From the NCBI GenBank assembly GCA_910577765.1, contig CAJTOV010000015.1:1-39864 (forward strand): a stretch of DNA of 39,864 nt. The letters run 5' to 3'. Made by a program: the position numbers and the translations under genes. The first letter of the stretch is position 1; the number at the start of each line of letters is the position of its first letter. Of the stretch, positions 30,277 to 39,374 are shown one piece after another. The DNA is from an uncultured Lachnospiraceae bacterium. Lineage in GTDB: Bacteria > Bacillota > Clostridia > Lachnospirales > Lachnospiraceae. The notes under the pieces are model-generated. The model saw nothing but the letters and a program-made list of their open reading frames with translations. It was not told where the DNA came from and did not search any database.

Positions 30277-32049
30277 GTGAAGACATCGGAATTATTGCGG
30301 AGATTTGTTCCATACTATAAGAAATACTGGAAGACCATGGTGTTCGACCTGTTCTGTGCATCCCTGACTACGGTCTGTGAGCTGGTGCTGCCGCTGATCC
30401 TGCGGTTTATTACAGACCAGGGACTGAAAGACCTGGCCGCCCTTTCCGCAGGGACCATCTTAAAGATCGGCGGGATCTATTTCCTTTTGCGGATCGTGGA
30501 CGGGCTGGCCGCCTTTTACATGGCTTACACCGGCCATGTAATGGGGACGAAGATAGAGACGGACATGCGCCAGGATGCGTTTGAGCATTTGCAGAAGCTT
30601 TCCGACAGCTACTTTAACAATACCAAAGTAGGGCAGATTATGGCACGGATTACCAGTGACCTTTTCGATGTCACGGAATTTGCCCATCACTGTCCGGAGG
30701 AATTCTTCATTGCCTTTTTAAAGGCCGTGATCGCCTTTATCATTCTCTCCCGCATCAGTCTGCCTCTGACGGTGGTGATCTTTGTGTTTATTCCGGTGAT
30801 GGTGGTTTCCTGCACCTACTTTAATATCCGGGTGAAGAAAGCCTTCCGGCGCCAGAGGAACCAGATCGGGGAGCTGAACGCCAGAATCGAGGATAACCTG
30901 CTGGGGAACCGGGTGGTCCGGGCCTTTGCCAACCAGAATATTGAGATTGAGAAGTTCCGGGAGGACAATCAGGCGTTCTTCCGGATCAAACGGGAATCCT
31001 ACCTGTATATGGCAGCCTTTCAGGATACCATCCGCATGTTTGACGGGCTGATGTATCTGGTTGTGATCATTGCCGGAGGCATTTTCATGGTCAGGGGCAT
31101 CATCGGGCCGGGAGACCTGGTGGCCTACACCCTCTATGTGACTACCCTGCTGGCCACCATCCGGCGGATCATCGAGTTTGCGGAGCAGTTCCAGCGGGGA
31201 ATGACCGGCATTGAGCGGTTTGTGGAGATCATGGATTCCAGGATTGATATTCTGGATGAGCCGGGAGCCAGGGACTTAGAGCATGTGGAGGGGGCCATCC
31301 GGTTTGAGCATGTAAGCTTCGAGTATCCGGATGACCATAATTCGGTACTGGAGGATATTGTGCTGGACATCCGTCCCGGCGAAAAGATCGCCCTGGTGGG
31401 ACCTTCCGGCGGCGGCAAGACCACCTTGTGCAACCTGATTCCCCGGTTCTATGATACCACCAGCGGGGAGATCTTTATTGACGGCAGGGAACTGAAAGGA
31501 ATCACCCTTCAGAGTCTCCGCTCCAATATCGGAATCGTCCAGCAGGATGTGTATCTGTTCTCCGGGACCGTCTACGAGAATATTGCCTACGGAAGGCCGG
31601 AGGCTTCCCGGGAGGAGGTCATGGAGGCGGCCCGGATGGCAGGCGCCCATGGGTTTATCTCGGAGCTTAAGGACGGGTACGATACCTATGTAGGCGAGCG
31701 GGGAGTCAAGCTGTCAGGGGGACAGAAACAGCGGATCAGTATTGCCCGGGTCTTCTTAAAGAATCCGGCCATCCTGATTCTGGACGAGGCAACCTCGGCC
31801 CTGGACAATGAGAGCGAGGTGGTGGTGTCCCAGTCCCTGGAGCGTCTGGCCATAGGGCGGACCACAGTGACCATTGCCCACAGACTGACCACCATCCAGA
31901 ACGCGGACCGGATTCTGGTGCTTTCCGAAGGGCGGATCGTGGAGGCCGGCAATCACAGGGAACTGCTGGAGAAGAAGGGAATCTATCACCAGCTGTATAC
32001 ATCGGTACAGAACAGCGGGAACGGCCCGGAAGGACAGCAGGGCTTATAA
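30277..32049 (+). CDS. ABC half-transporter, fused permease and ATPase (multidrug/lipid exporter type)
   Basis: This is a 590-residue half-transporter. The N-terminal ABC membrane domain spans about residues 15-310 with six predicted TM helices. The nucleotide-binding domain starts near 335 and carries Walker A GPSGGGKTT (375-383), Q-loop IVQQDVYLFSGT, signature LSGGQKQR, Walker B ILILDEATSALD and the switch histidine in IAHRL. I start at the GTG at 30277 because GGAGGGAGG lies 6 nt upstream; the frame extends to another GTG at 30223 without a site. It would act as a homodimeric exporter, as no partner half-transporter is adjacent. Substrate is unknown (drug, lipid or peptide). Confidence 0.92.
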   Translation: MKTSELLRRFVPYYKKYWKTMVFDLFCASLTTVCELVLPLILRFITDQGLKDLAALSAGTILKIGGIYFLLRIVDGLAAFYMAYTGHVMGTKIETDMRQDAFEHLQKLSDSYFNNTKVGQIMARITSDLFDVTEFAHHCPEEFFIAFLKAVIAFIILSRISLPLTVVIFVFIPVMVVSCTYFNIRVKKAFRRQRNQIGELNARIEDNLLGNRVVRAFANQNIEIEKFREDNQAFFRIKRESYLYMAAFQDTIRMFDGLMYLVVIIAGGIFMVRGIIGPGDLVAYTLYVTTLLATIRRIIEFAEQFQRGMTGIERFVEIMDSRIDILDEPGARDLEHVEGAIRFEHVSFEYPDDHNSVLEDIVLDIRPGEKIALVGPSGGGKTTLCNLIPRFYDTTSGEIFIDGRELKGITLQSLRSNIGIVQQDVYLFSGTVYENIAYGRPEASREEVMEAARMAGAHGFISELKDGYDTYVGERGVKLSGGQKQRISIARVFLKNPAILILDEATSALDNESEVVVSQSLERLAIGRTTVTIAHRLTTIQNADRILVLSEGRIVEAGNHRELLEKKGIYHQLYTSVQNSGNGPEGQQGL

Positions 32050-32105
32050 AGAAGCTGTCCTGCCCGGGCAGTTACTACGAATCATAAGCAGAAGGAGAAT
32101 GGCGT

Positions 32106-32981
32106 ATGAAGATAGCAGTGGTTGTGGACAGCAACAGCGGTGTGGGGCTGGAAGAGGCAGATGACCTGGGCCTTGTGGTTCTGCCCATGCCGTTTATGAT
32201 TGACGGGGAGACGTATGAGGAGGGAATCTCCCTGGACCAGGAAGGATTTTACCGGTATCAGGAGGCGGGAGCAGAGATCAAGACGTCCCAGCCGTCGCCG
32301 GATACGGTTATGAGCTTGTGGAACCGGCTTCTGGAGGACCATGACCAGATCGTCCATATTCCCATGTCCAGCGGACTCAGCGGCTCCTGCCAGACGGCCC
32401 TTGTGCTGGCGGAGGAGTATGGGGAAAAGGTGCAGGTGGTTAACAACCAGCGGATTTCCACCACCCAGCGCCAGTCTGCCCTGGATGCGGTGGCCATGGC
32501 TGCCGCCGGCATGGACGGGGCCGCCATCCGGCAGGAGCTGGAACGGACCAAGATGGATTCCAGCATCTATATTATGGTGGATACTCTGAAATATTTAAAA
32601 AAGGGCGGGCGCATTACACCGGCCGCCGCGGCTCTGGGGACTCTGCTGCGGATCAAGCCGGTTCTCCAGATCCAGGGAGAGAAGCTGGACGCATTTTCCA
32701 AGGCCCGTACCGTGAAACAGGCCAAGACCATTATGCTGTCGGCGGTTGCCAGGGATCTGGAGACCCGGTTCCAGGACCCGGAGGCAGAGCATACCTGGCT
32801 GTCTGTGGTCCACTCCTGCAACCGTGAGGCAGCAGAGGAGTTTGCCGCGGAACTGCGCCAGGCTTATCCCAAGGCCCCGGAGATTGACATTGCCACCCTG
32901 TCCTTAAGTGTGGCCTGCCACATCGGCCCCGGTTCCCTGGCTGTCACCTGCACAAAACAGCTGGATATAAAGGCGGAATAG
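32106..32981 (+). CDS. DegV family protein (FakB-like fatty-acid-binding)
   Basis: This 291-residue cytosolic DegV-fold protein presents a bound fatty acid to FakA kinase in family members such as FakB. The fold signatures are KIAVVVDSNSG at the start, KTSQPSPDTVMSLW, HIPMSSGLSGSCQTALV, VVNNQRISTTQRQ, the YIMVDTLKYLKKGGRI stretch and LRIKPVLQIQGEKL. The C-terminus ends with CHIGPGSLAVTC, the conserved phosphate-proximal His. GAAGGAG lies 8-9 nt before the ATG. It is followed 6 bases later by the sensor kinase. No fakA is present in the window. Confidence 0.92.
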   Translation: MKIAVVVDSNSGVGLEEADDLGLVVLPMPFMIDGETYEEGISLDQEGFYRYQEAGAEIKTSQPSPDTVMSLWNRLLEDHDQIVHIPMSSGLSGSCQTALVLAEEYGEKVQVVNNQRISTTQRQSALDAVAMAAAGMDGAAIRQELERTKMDSSIYIMVDTLKYLKKGGRITPAAAALGTLLRIKPVLQIQGEKLDAFSKARTVKQAKTIMLSAVARDLETRFQDPEAEHTWLSVVHSCNREAAEEFAAELRQAYPKAPEIDIATLSLSVACHIGPGSLAVTCTKQLDIKAE

Positions 32982-32987
32982 ACGGCA

Positions 32988-34439
32988 ATGGAAGAGGAGA
33001 GAAGGAACCTGCTTCCGTGGAAGGGGAAGTTTACGGTCAGTTTAAAGCTTCCGGTGGTTCTTCTGCTGGTGGTATTCGGCCTGGTTCCCATGGTTTTATG
33101 CACGGTGACCGTGGTGGAATCCTTCCGCCAGGGACAGATTGATTCCCGGATGATGGAGGTGCAGAACCAGTGCCAGATTCTCAGCAGCAAGCTGACCCGG
33201 ACCGGATATCTGAAAGGTGAGAACAAAGATGGCCTTATGGACAATGAGATCAGTACCATGGCGGACATCTACAATGGCCGGATCGTGGTGGTCAATAAAG
33301 ATTTCCGCATTGTCCAGGACAGCTTTCATCTGGCGGAGAAGCGGATGCTGGTGGCAGAGGAAGTGATCCGCTGCTTCCAGGGGGAAACAAGCAGCAAATA
33401 TAACCGGGAAAAGCGCTATTTTGCCCAGGCATTTCCCATTTATAATTCGGCCCAGGACCAGGGAATCGACGGGGTCCTGGTGATCATCGCCTCTGCCGAG
33501 ACCGTGCTTTCGGTGGTGGATACGGTGGCAGACCGGGCCCTTCTGGTGCAGCTCATGGTGTTCCTGGCTCTTCTGCTGATTGCCCTGATGGTGATTACCA
33601 TGCTGATGCGGCCCTTTGCCAAGTTTCAGGGCAAGTTAAACCATGTGGCGGAGGGGGCCCTGGATACGGACATCAGCGCCGACTGGTACAAGGAGACCCG
33701 GGATATTTCCCGGGCCGTGGAGCGGACCCTTTCCACCTTAAAGGAGGTGGACCAGTCCCGCCAGGAGTTTGTGTCCAATGTGTCCCATGAGCTGAAGACC
33801 CCCATTACCTCCATCCGGGTGCTGGCTGATTCCCTTATGGGAATGGAGGATGTGCCGGCAGAGCTGTACCGGGAATTTATGGAGGATATCTCCGTGGAGA
33901 TCGACCGGGAGAGCAAGATCATTGACGATCTTCTGACCCTGGTGCGGATGGACAAGAGTAAGGCGGAGCTGAACATTACCCAGGTAAATATCAACGGATT
34001 TGTAAAGCAGATATTAAAGCGTCTGCGGCCCATTGCCAACCGGCGCAAGATTGAGCTGATCTTTGAAAGCATCCGGGAGGTAACGGCGGATGTGGACGAG
34101 ATGAAGCTGTCCCTGGCCATCAGCAACCTGGTGGAGAATGCCATCAAATACAACCAGGAGGAGGGCTGGGTCCGGGTCACCCTGGATGCGGACCACAAAT
34201 TTTTCTATGTGAAGGTGGCGGATTCGGGTATCGGAATTCCGGAGGAGGAGCAGAACCGGATCTTCGAGCGGTTCTACCGGGTGGATAAGGCACGTTCCCG
34301 GGAGACCGGAGGAAGCGGGCTGGGACTGTCCATTACCAGAAGTGTGGTTCTGATGCATAAGGGTGTCATCAAGATCAGCAGCAAAACCGGAGAGGGCAGT
34401 ATCTTTACCCTGCGGATTCCGCTGAATTACATTGCCTAG
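32988..34439 (+). CDS. Sensor histidine kinase without an adjacent response regulator
   Basis: This 483-residue membrane sensor kinase has a TM helix at about 20-42 and an extracytoplasmic sensing region of about 140 residues (IVVVNKDFRIVQDSFHLAEKR, double-Cache/PAS-like). A second TM helix lies at about 185-208, then HAMP, HisKA with phospho-acceptor H267 (VSNVSHELKTPITS), and an ATPase domain with NLVENAIKYN, DSGIGIPEEEQNRIFERFYR and GGSGLGLSI. The ATG is only 6 bases after the DegV stop, with no clear Shine-Dalgarno, so translational coupling is likely. The next gene encodes a GerMN lipoprotein. No response regulator lies on either side, so this is an orphan kinase in this locus. Confidence 0.93.
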   Translation: MEEERRNLLPWKGKFTVSLKLPVVLLLVVFGLVPMVLCTVTVVESFRQGQIDSRMMEVQNQCQILSSKLTRTGYLKGENKDGLMDNEISTMADIYNGRIVVVNKDFRIVQDSFHLAEKRMLVAEEVIRCFQGETSSKYNREKRYFAQAFPIYNSAQDQGIDGVLVIIASAETVLSVVDTVADRALLVQLMVFLALLLIALMVITMLMRPFAKFQGKLNHVAEGALDTDISADWYKETRDISRAVERTLSTLKEVDQSRQEFVSNVSHELKTPITSIRVLADSLMGMEDVPAELYREFMEDISVEIDRESKIIDDLLTLVRMDKSKAELNITQVNINGFVKQILKRLRPIANRRKIELIFESIREVTADVDEMKLSLAISNLVENAIKYNQEEGWVRVTLDADHKFFYVKVADSGIGIPEEEQNRIFERFYRVDKARSRETGGSGLGLSITRSVVLMHKGVIKISSKTGEGSIFTLRIPLNYIA

Positions 34440-34454
34440 TTAGGAGTACCTGAC

Positions 34455-35393
34455 ATGAAAAGAAGATGGAAGTACCTGGTTCTGGCCGGTCTTATATGGC
34501 TGGCATCCCTGGTGTTGGCCGGCTGTAAAGCAGAAGCAGACACCACGGAGGAAGAACTGCCGGTGTACCAGATCTACTACCTGAATCCGGCCATGACCCG
34601 TCTGGTGTCCCAGGAGTACCGGACCGGAACCACGGAGACGGATTATCTGATCCAGGAGCTTATGGACCAGTTTCAGAATGTGCCGGCTTATGTGGACTGC
34701 CAGGCAGCCCTGTCGGACAAGGTGGTGTACCAGGGATACCGGCAGGAGGACATTGTGCTGTATCTGTATTTTGACAACAATTACACCAGCATGAAGTCCT
34801 ACCGGGAGATACTGTGCCGGGCGGCCCTGGCCAGGACCCTGACCCAGATACCGGGAATTGAGTACATCAATATCTATTCCGGCCAGCAGCCCCTGATGGA
34901 CTCTGGCGGTATGCCGGTGGGCATGGTGTCTGCCAGTGATTTTATCGACAGCATCAGCGATGTCAATGCCTATGAGCGGACGGAGCTGACCCTGTATTTT
35001 ACCGACGGCCAGGGGGAACTGCTGTACCCGGAAAAGCGGGAGGTGGTCCACAATATCAATACATCCCTGGAGCAGGTGATCCTGGGGGAGCTGATCAGCG
35101 GCCCGGAGCAGGGGCTTATGCCTACCCTGGACCCCCAGACCCGTCTGCTCAATGTATCGGTCAACGAAAATGTATGCTATCTGAACTTTGACACCACCTT
35201 TCTCAACAACCAGCTGGAAGTGAAGGAGTATATTCCCATCTACTCCATTGTCAATTCCCTTTCGGAGCTGTCTACGGTGAACCGGGTTCAGATCACCATC
35301 AACGGGGAACAGAATGCCACATTCCGGGATTCGGTTTCCTTAAGCGCCCCTTTTGGGAGAAACCTGGATTATATAGGAGGAACAGACAATTAA
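34455..35393 (+). CDS. GerMN domain lipoprotein
   Basis: This 312-residue surface lipoprotein has the signal MKRRWKYLVLAGLIWLASL with lipobox LAGC (C24). Two GerMN domains follow: residues about 40-165 with YQIYYLNPAMTRL, TDYLIQELMDQF and YINIYSGQQPL, and about 180-305 with LTLYFTDGQGELLYPEKR, SLEQVILGELISGP and VNRVQITINGEQ. GerMN domains are found in spore germination and sporulation proteins and in envelope lipoproteins of two-component systems (as in LpqB-MtrB). Its position 15 bases after a sensor kinase fits the second kind. It may modulate that kinase. Confidence 0.88.
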   Translation: MKRRWKYLVLAGLIWLASLVLAGCKAEADTTEEELPVYQIYYLNPAMTRLVSQEYRTGTTETDYLIQELMDQFQNVPAYVDCQAALSDKVVYQGYRQEDIVLYLYFDNNYTSMKSYREILCRAALARTLTQIPGIEYINIYSGQQPLMDSGGMPVGMVSASDFIDSISDVNAYERTELTLYFTDGQGELLYPEKREVVHNINTSLEQVILGELISGPEQGLMPTLDPQTRLLNVSVNENVCYLNFDTTFLNNQLEVKEYIPIYSIVNSLSELSTVNRVQITINGEQNATFRDSVSLSAPFGRNLDYIGGTDN

Positions 35394-35424
35394 AAGGCCG
35401 CTTCTGATCTTATCAGGAGGATTT

Positions 35425-37854
35425 GTGCTTGGAGAGGCAGTGGGCCTGATGAATCCGGCAGCTATGGGGATGGCTGCCGCAGCCCTGGCAGGGACGGTTC
35501 TGTCAGTGGCTTTGTGGATGCTGGCAGGCAGGAGAGGATGGATGCTGTTTTTGCCGGCATTTCTTGTTCTGGGCATGGGCCGGGCCGGACTGGAGCAGAA
35601 AATCTGTGACCGGGAGCAGGCCCTGGGGCTGGACGGGAAGCAGATATGTGTCACCGGCCGTCTGGAGGCAGTATGGCAGCGGGAGAAGGGGTGGACCCTG
35701 GAGCTGGCAGACTGCCAGGGATGGCTGGAGGAAGCTTTAGCCAGGACAGAGCCAGCGGAAAACCCGGCCAGGGCAGAGTTGGCGAGAGTCCCAGCCGGGA
35801 CGGAGCCGTCAGAAACGTGGAAGCTGCGCAGGCTTCTGGTCTATGCAGGTGCCGGGGAACAGGAACTGGTTAATGCCTTAAAGACCGGGAATCTGCTTTA
35901 TGTCCAGGGAAAGGCCAGACAGATGAAGACAGCCAGAAATCCCGGGGAGTTTGATTTCCGGCAGTATTACCGGGGGCAGGGGCTGGTCTTTTCGGTGATG
36001 GCGGATTCCCTTGAGATCCGCAACACCGGCTGCCGGCCTTTCCGGGAGTTTCTGCGCAGGCAGGCTTCCGGTGCCGGGCAGATCCTGGAACAGATCACAC
36101 CTGCCAAAAAGGCGGGAATCTTCTGCGCCGCCCTTCTGGGAGACAAGACGGCTCTGGACGGGGATATCCGCAGGCTGTACCAGGACCAGGGGATCGCCCA
36201 CCTGCTGGCAGTCAGCGGACTTCACCTGTCCCTGCTGGCAGGTGCCGTCTATGGAGGCTTTCGCCTTCTGGGTGCCGGGTATGGTACCGGCGGGGTTCTG
36301 GGGGGCCTTTTTCTGGCCGGCTACAGTGTAATGGCCGGCGGTTCGGCTTCCGTCAGGCGGGCCCTGGTCATGACCCTCTGCGGGTTCGGAGCCGCGTACC
36401 TGGGAAGAACCTATGACCTTCTGTCAGCCCTGGCCTTAGCGGCGCTTCTGCTTTTGTGGGAAAGCCCCTGTCTGATTTTCCAGGCCGGGGTCCAGTTGTC
36501 CTTTGGGGCCATTCTGGGTATCGGCGTGGCCGCACCCTGCCTGGAGCGGTGGCTGGGGGAGGCGGAGGACACCGGTCTGGTCCGTCCGGCCTGGCTGCGC
36601 CGGACGCTGGCTGCGGCCATAGGTATCCACCTGGCCACGGTGCCGGTGCAGCTGTATCATTTCTATCAGATTCCCCTGTGGGGCATGGCGCTGAATCTGG
36701 TGCTGGTTCCTCTTATGGGGCTGGTGCTGGCCTCGGGAGCCGCCGGGGTGGTTCTGGGAAGCCTGTCCCTGAGGGCGGGCCGGTTTGCGGTGGGAGGCGG
36801 TGTGGGGATTTTGGCCTTCTACGAAGGCATGTGCCGTTTGTGCGACCGTCTGCCGGGAGGAGTTCTGGTGGCCGGAAGGCCGGAGGGCTGGCAGATTCTG
36901 GCCTACTACCTGGTGCTGGGGGCGGTACTGTACCGTATGTACTGCCGGCAGGTGCCTGGGAAGGGGACCAGGGTTCGGGGTCTGGTGCTGGGAGCCGGGA
37001 TTCTGGCTGCGGTGCTGGTTCCCCTTCCGGTGAAGGGGCTGGAGGTGACCGTTCTGGACGTGGGCCAGGGGGACGGCATCTGTCTGCGGACCCGGCAGGC
37101 TGCCGTGCTGGTAGACGGAGGAAGCAGCGATGAGAAGGAGCTGGGAAGATACCGGCTGGAGCCGTATCTGAAAAGCAGGGCCCTGACCCGGATCGACTGT
37201 GCGGTGGTGTCCCACCCGGACCAGGACCATATCAGCGGTCTCGTGTATCTTCTGGAGCAGGTGCCCCGGATACGGATTGCCAGTCTGGTGATCCCGGCTG
37301 CCGGGGAGGACGATGAGGCGTATGGGAAACTCCGGATGCTGGTGGAGGAAACCGGCGGAACGGTTATGACCATGAAGCAGGGAGATTTTCTGACCCTGGG
37401 AGAGCTGACCCTGACCTGCTTATACCCGGACCCGGCTCCCAGACAGGAGCGGAATGAACAGTCCCTGGTTCTCCGGGCCGATTACCGGGGATTTCACATG
37501 CTGCTGACCGGGGACATGTCCAGGGAAGGGGAACAGGATCTTCTGGACTCTGCCTGGGCAGCGGAATACCTGGAAGGGATACAGGTGCTGAAAGTGGCCC
37601 ACCACGGCTCGGACAGTTCCACCGGGCAGCAGTGGCTGGACCGGGTCCGGCCCGGATTTGCGGTGATCTCTTACGGGGAGGGGAACCGGTACGGGCACCC
37701 GCACCGGCAGGTGACAGATGCGCTGAAGGAGACAGGGAGCGTGATCTATGAGACGGCAAAGCATGGGGCCGTTACCATTGAGACCGATGGGAAGACGGCC
37801 CGGTTTAGCACATTTCTCCCACCAGGTTCCCGGGACTTTGGGGACAGCGGATAA
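35425..37854 (+). CDS. comEC: ComEC/Rec2 family DNA internalisation protein
   Basis: This roughly 809-residue multi-pass membrane protein forms the channel for single-stranded DNA import. The N-terminal DUF4131-like region is followed by the competence domain (GIFCAALLGDKTALDG, IAHLLAVSGLHLSLLAG) with many TM helices. The C-terminal metallo-beta-lactamase-like domain has VTVLDVGQGDGICLRTR, VVSHPDQDHISGL (H-x-D-x-D-H) and KVAHHGSDSSTG. I give the GTG at 35425, with AGGAGG 4 nt before it. The frame actually continues upstream as KRPLLILSGGFVL, a typical ComEC start, and the only initiator there is an ATT at 35389 with AGGAGG 8 nt upstream and overlapping the GerMN stop. See findings. holA follows after 40 bases. 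Confidence 0.93.
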   Translation: MLGEAVGLMNPAAMGMAAAALAGTVLSVALWMLAGRRGWMLFLPAFLVLGMGRAGLEQKICDREQALGLDGKQICVTGRLEAVWQREKGWTLELADCQGWLEEALARTEPAENPARAELARVPAGTEPSETWKLRRLLVYAGAGEQELVNALKTGNLLYVQGKARQMKTARNPGEFDFRQYYRGQGLVFSVMADSLEIRNTGCRPFREFLRRQASGAGQILEQITPAKKAGIFCAALLGDKTALDGDIRRLYQDQGIAHLLAVSGLHLSLLAGAVYGGFRLLGAGYGTGGVLGGLFLAGYSVMAGGSASVRRALVMTLCGFGAAYLGRTYDLLSALALAALLLLWESPCLIFQAGVQLSFGAILGIGVAAPCLERWLGEAEDTGLVRPAWLRRTLAAAIGIHLATVPVQLYHFYQIPLWGMALNLVLVPLMGLVLASGAAGVVLGSLSLRAGRFAVGGGVGILAFYEGMCRLCDRLPGGVLVAGRPEGWQILAYYLVLGAVLYRMYCRQVPGKGTRVRGLVLGAGILAAVLVPLPVKGLEVTVLDVGQGDGICLRTRQAAVLVDGGSSDEKELGRYRLEPYLKSRALTRIDCAVVSHPDQDHISGLVYLLEQVPRIRIASLVIPAAGEDDEAYGKLRMLVEETGGTVMTMKQGDFLTLGELTLTCLYPDPAPRQERNEQSLVLRADYRGFHMLLTGDMSREGEQDLLDSAWAAEYLEGIQVLKVAHHGSDSSTGQQWLDRVRPGFAVISYGEGNRYGHPHRQVTDALKETGSVIYETAKHGAVTIETDGKTARFSTFLPPGSRDFGDSG

Positions 37855-37894
37855 GCGGGGAAACGGATACCATGGGAAGTAGGGAGGAGACAGG

Positions 37895-38866
37895 ATGCAG
37901 ACATTGAACCAGGATATCAAAGAGCATACATTCCGGCCTGTATATCTGATCTTTGGGGAGGAGACATTTCTCAGAAACAGCTACAAAAACCGTCTGCGGG
38001 ATGCTGTGGCCGGTGAGGATACCATGAATACAGCCGTATTTGAAGGGAAGGGGCTGGATGTGCAGGAGCTGGTCCGTCTGGCGGATACCATGCCGTTCTT
38101 TGCGGAGCGCAGGCTGATCCTGGTGGAGAACAGCGGGTTCTTTAAGTCTGCGCCGGACATTCTGGTCCAGTATCTGCCGTCCATGCCGGATACCACCTGC
38201 CTGGTGTTTGTGGAGTCGGAGGTGGATAAGCGCAGCCGGCTCTACAAGAAGGTGCGGGAGCTGGGCCATGCCGCGGAGATGGGAAAGCAGGACGGGGCCT
38301 CCCTGGCCCGGTGGGCCGGGGGAATCCTGGCAAAGGAAGGAAAGAAGATTACCGGCCGTACCATGGAGCATTTTCTGGAGATGACCGGGGATGACATGGA
38401 GAATATCCGCATGGAGCTGGAAAAGCTGGTAAGCTATACCCTGGGCCGGGAGGTGATCACGGACCAGGACGTGGAGGCGGTGTGTACGGTGCGGGTTACC
38501 AGCCGGATCTTTGAGATGATCGCTGCCATTTCCAGCCGCCAGACAAGAAAGGCCATGGATCTGTATGAGGATCTGCTGACCTTAAAGGAACCGCCTATGC
38601 GGATTCTCTTTCTCATTGCCCGCCAGTTCAACCAGATCCTCCAGGTCAAGGAGCTGATGGGAAAGGGGCTGGACAAAGGAGCCATTGCCTCCAGGCTGAA
38701 AATGCAGCCTTTTGTGGTGGGCAAGGTGATGCCCCAGGCAAGACAGTTCACCCGGGACCAGATCTGTTCCTATGTGGAGCTGTGTGTCCGTGCGGAGGAG
38801 GCTGTGAAAAGCGGAAAGCTCCAGGACCGGCTGGCAGTGGAGCTTCTGATTACCAAAGAATACTGA
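37895..38866 (+). CDS. holA: DNA polymerase III subunit delta
   Basis: This 323-residue clamp-loader delta subunit binds the beta clamp and opens it. Landmarks are HTFRPVYLIFGEETFLRNSY at the start, FFAERRLILVENSGFFK, the AAA-type middle with EMGKQDGASLARWAGGIL, ENIRMELEKLVSYTLGR, and the C-terminal collar domain (MRILFLIARQFNQILQVKELM, SRLKMQPFVVGKVMPQARQFT). It acts in the clamp-loader complex. GGGAGGAG lies 4-6 nt before the ATG. comEC-holA followed by rpsT on the other strand is a conserved Firmicutes arrangement. Confidence 0.94.
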   Translation: MQTLNQDIKEHTFRPVYLIFGEETFLRNSYKNRLRDAVAGEDTMNTAVFEGKGLDVQELVRLADTMPFFAERRLILVENSGFFKSAPDILVQYLPSMPDTTCLVFVESEVDKRSRLYKKVRELGHAAEMGKQDGASLARWAGGILAKEGKKITGRTMEHFLEMTGDDMENIRMELEKLVSYTLGREVITDQDVEAVCTVRVTSRIFEMIAAISSRQTRKAMDLYEDLLTLKEPPMRILFLIARQFNQILQVKELMGKGLDKGAIASRLKMQPFVVGKVMPQARQFTRDQICSYVELCVRAEEAVKSGKLQDRLAVELLITKEY

Positions 38867-38964
38867 CAAGGGGAAATGGCCGGATGCCGGCTTCCATGTG
38901 CCGGGTCTGCCGGGAGACGGCCTGGGCAGCAGGAAAGAGGGGCAGGTCTGCCCCTGGCCGGTGT

Positions 38965-39207
38965 TTACCGGAATCCGTGGCGGTCCTTGTCCGGCGGGGC
39001 CTGCTCCGGGTCCGGACAGAATTCCATGACATCCTCCACCCGGCAATCCAGAATGGTGCAGAGCATGTCTATGGTGTGTGTGGAAACATAGGAATTCTTC
39101 TTGAGACGGCCGATCTGCCCGGCGCTGACACCGTATTCCTTTATGAGTCTGTACTGGGAGATGCCCCGTTCTTTCAGAGTTCCCCAAAGTCTGTCGTAGA
39201 GAATCAT
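38965..39207 (-). CDS. Small XRE-family DNA-binding protein
   Basis: This 80-residue regulator is essentially a single XRE/Cro-type helix-turn-helix: RLWGTLKERGISQYRLIKEYGVSAGQIGRLKKNSYVSTHTIDMLCTILDCRVEDVMEF. The C-terminus is a short charged tail. I use the ATG at 39207 (AGGGG 8 nt upstream) instead of an upstream in-frame GTG at 39216. No partner toxin gene is adjacent. It probably represses its own or a neighbouring promoter; a duplicated ATTATCCA lies just upstream. It has come to lie between holA and rpsT, interrupting the conserved order on the opposite strand. Confidence 0.85.
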   Translation of the reverse strand: MILYDRLWGTLKERGISQYRLIKEYGVSAGQIGRLKKNSYVSTHTIDMLCTILDCRVEDVMEFCPDPEQAPPDKDRHGFR

Positions 39208-39237
39208 GCTGTTCACCCCTGAATCTATTTAATCAGG

Positions 39238-39262
39238 ATTATCCAGATATGTATATTATCCA
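39238..39262. promoter_or_regulatory. Direct repeat ATTATCCA upstream of the XRE gene
   Basis: ATTATCCA occurs at 39238-39245 and 39255-39262, a 17-base period, within the AT-rich region where the XRE gene's promoter should lie. It is a candidate operator, from position only. Confidence 0.35.
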
Positions 39263-39296
39263 TAAATGGGGTAGAATCATACATGGTCCGCGGAAG

Positions 39297-39336
39297 TAAA
39301 AAACTCCGGTTCAGCACACCTCTGAACCGGAGTTTC
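39297..39336 (-). terminator. Rho-independent terminator of rpsT
   Basis: On the minus strand AAACTCCGGTTCAG (39322-39335) pairs perfectly with CTGAACCGGAGTTT (39301-39314) around a 7-base loop. The A-run at 39298-39303 gives the U-tract. Confidence 0.9.
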
Positions 39337-39374
39337 TGTTATTATCAAATATCTGTTCCAGCAGATGCAGGCTC

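Noticed and set aside
38939..38954. GGGGCAG/CTGCCCC hairpin after holA
   Set aside because: The stem is short with a 2-base loop and no T-run, so termination could not be supported.
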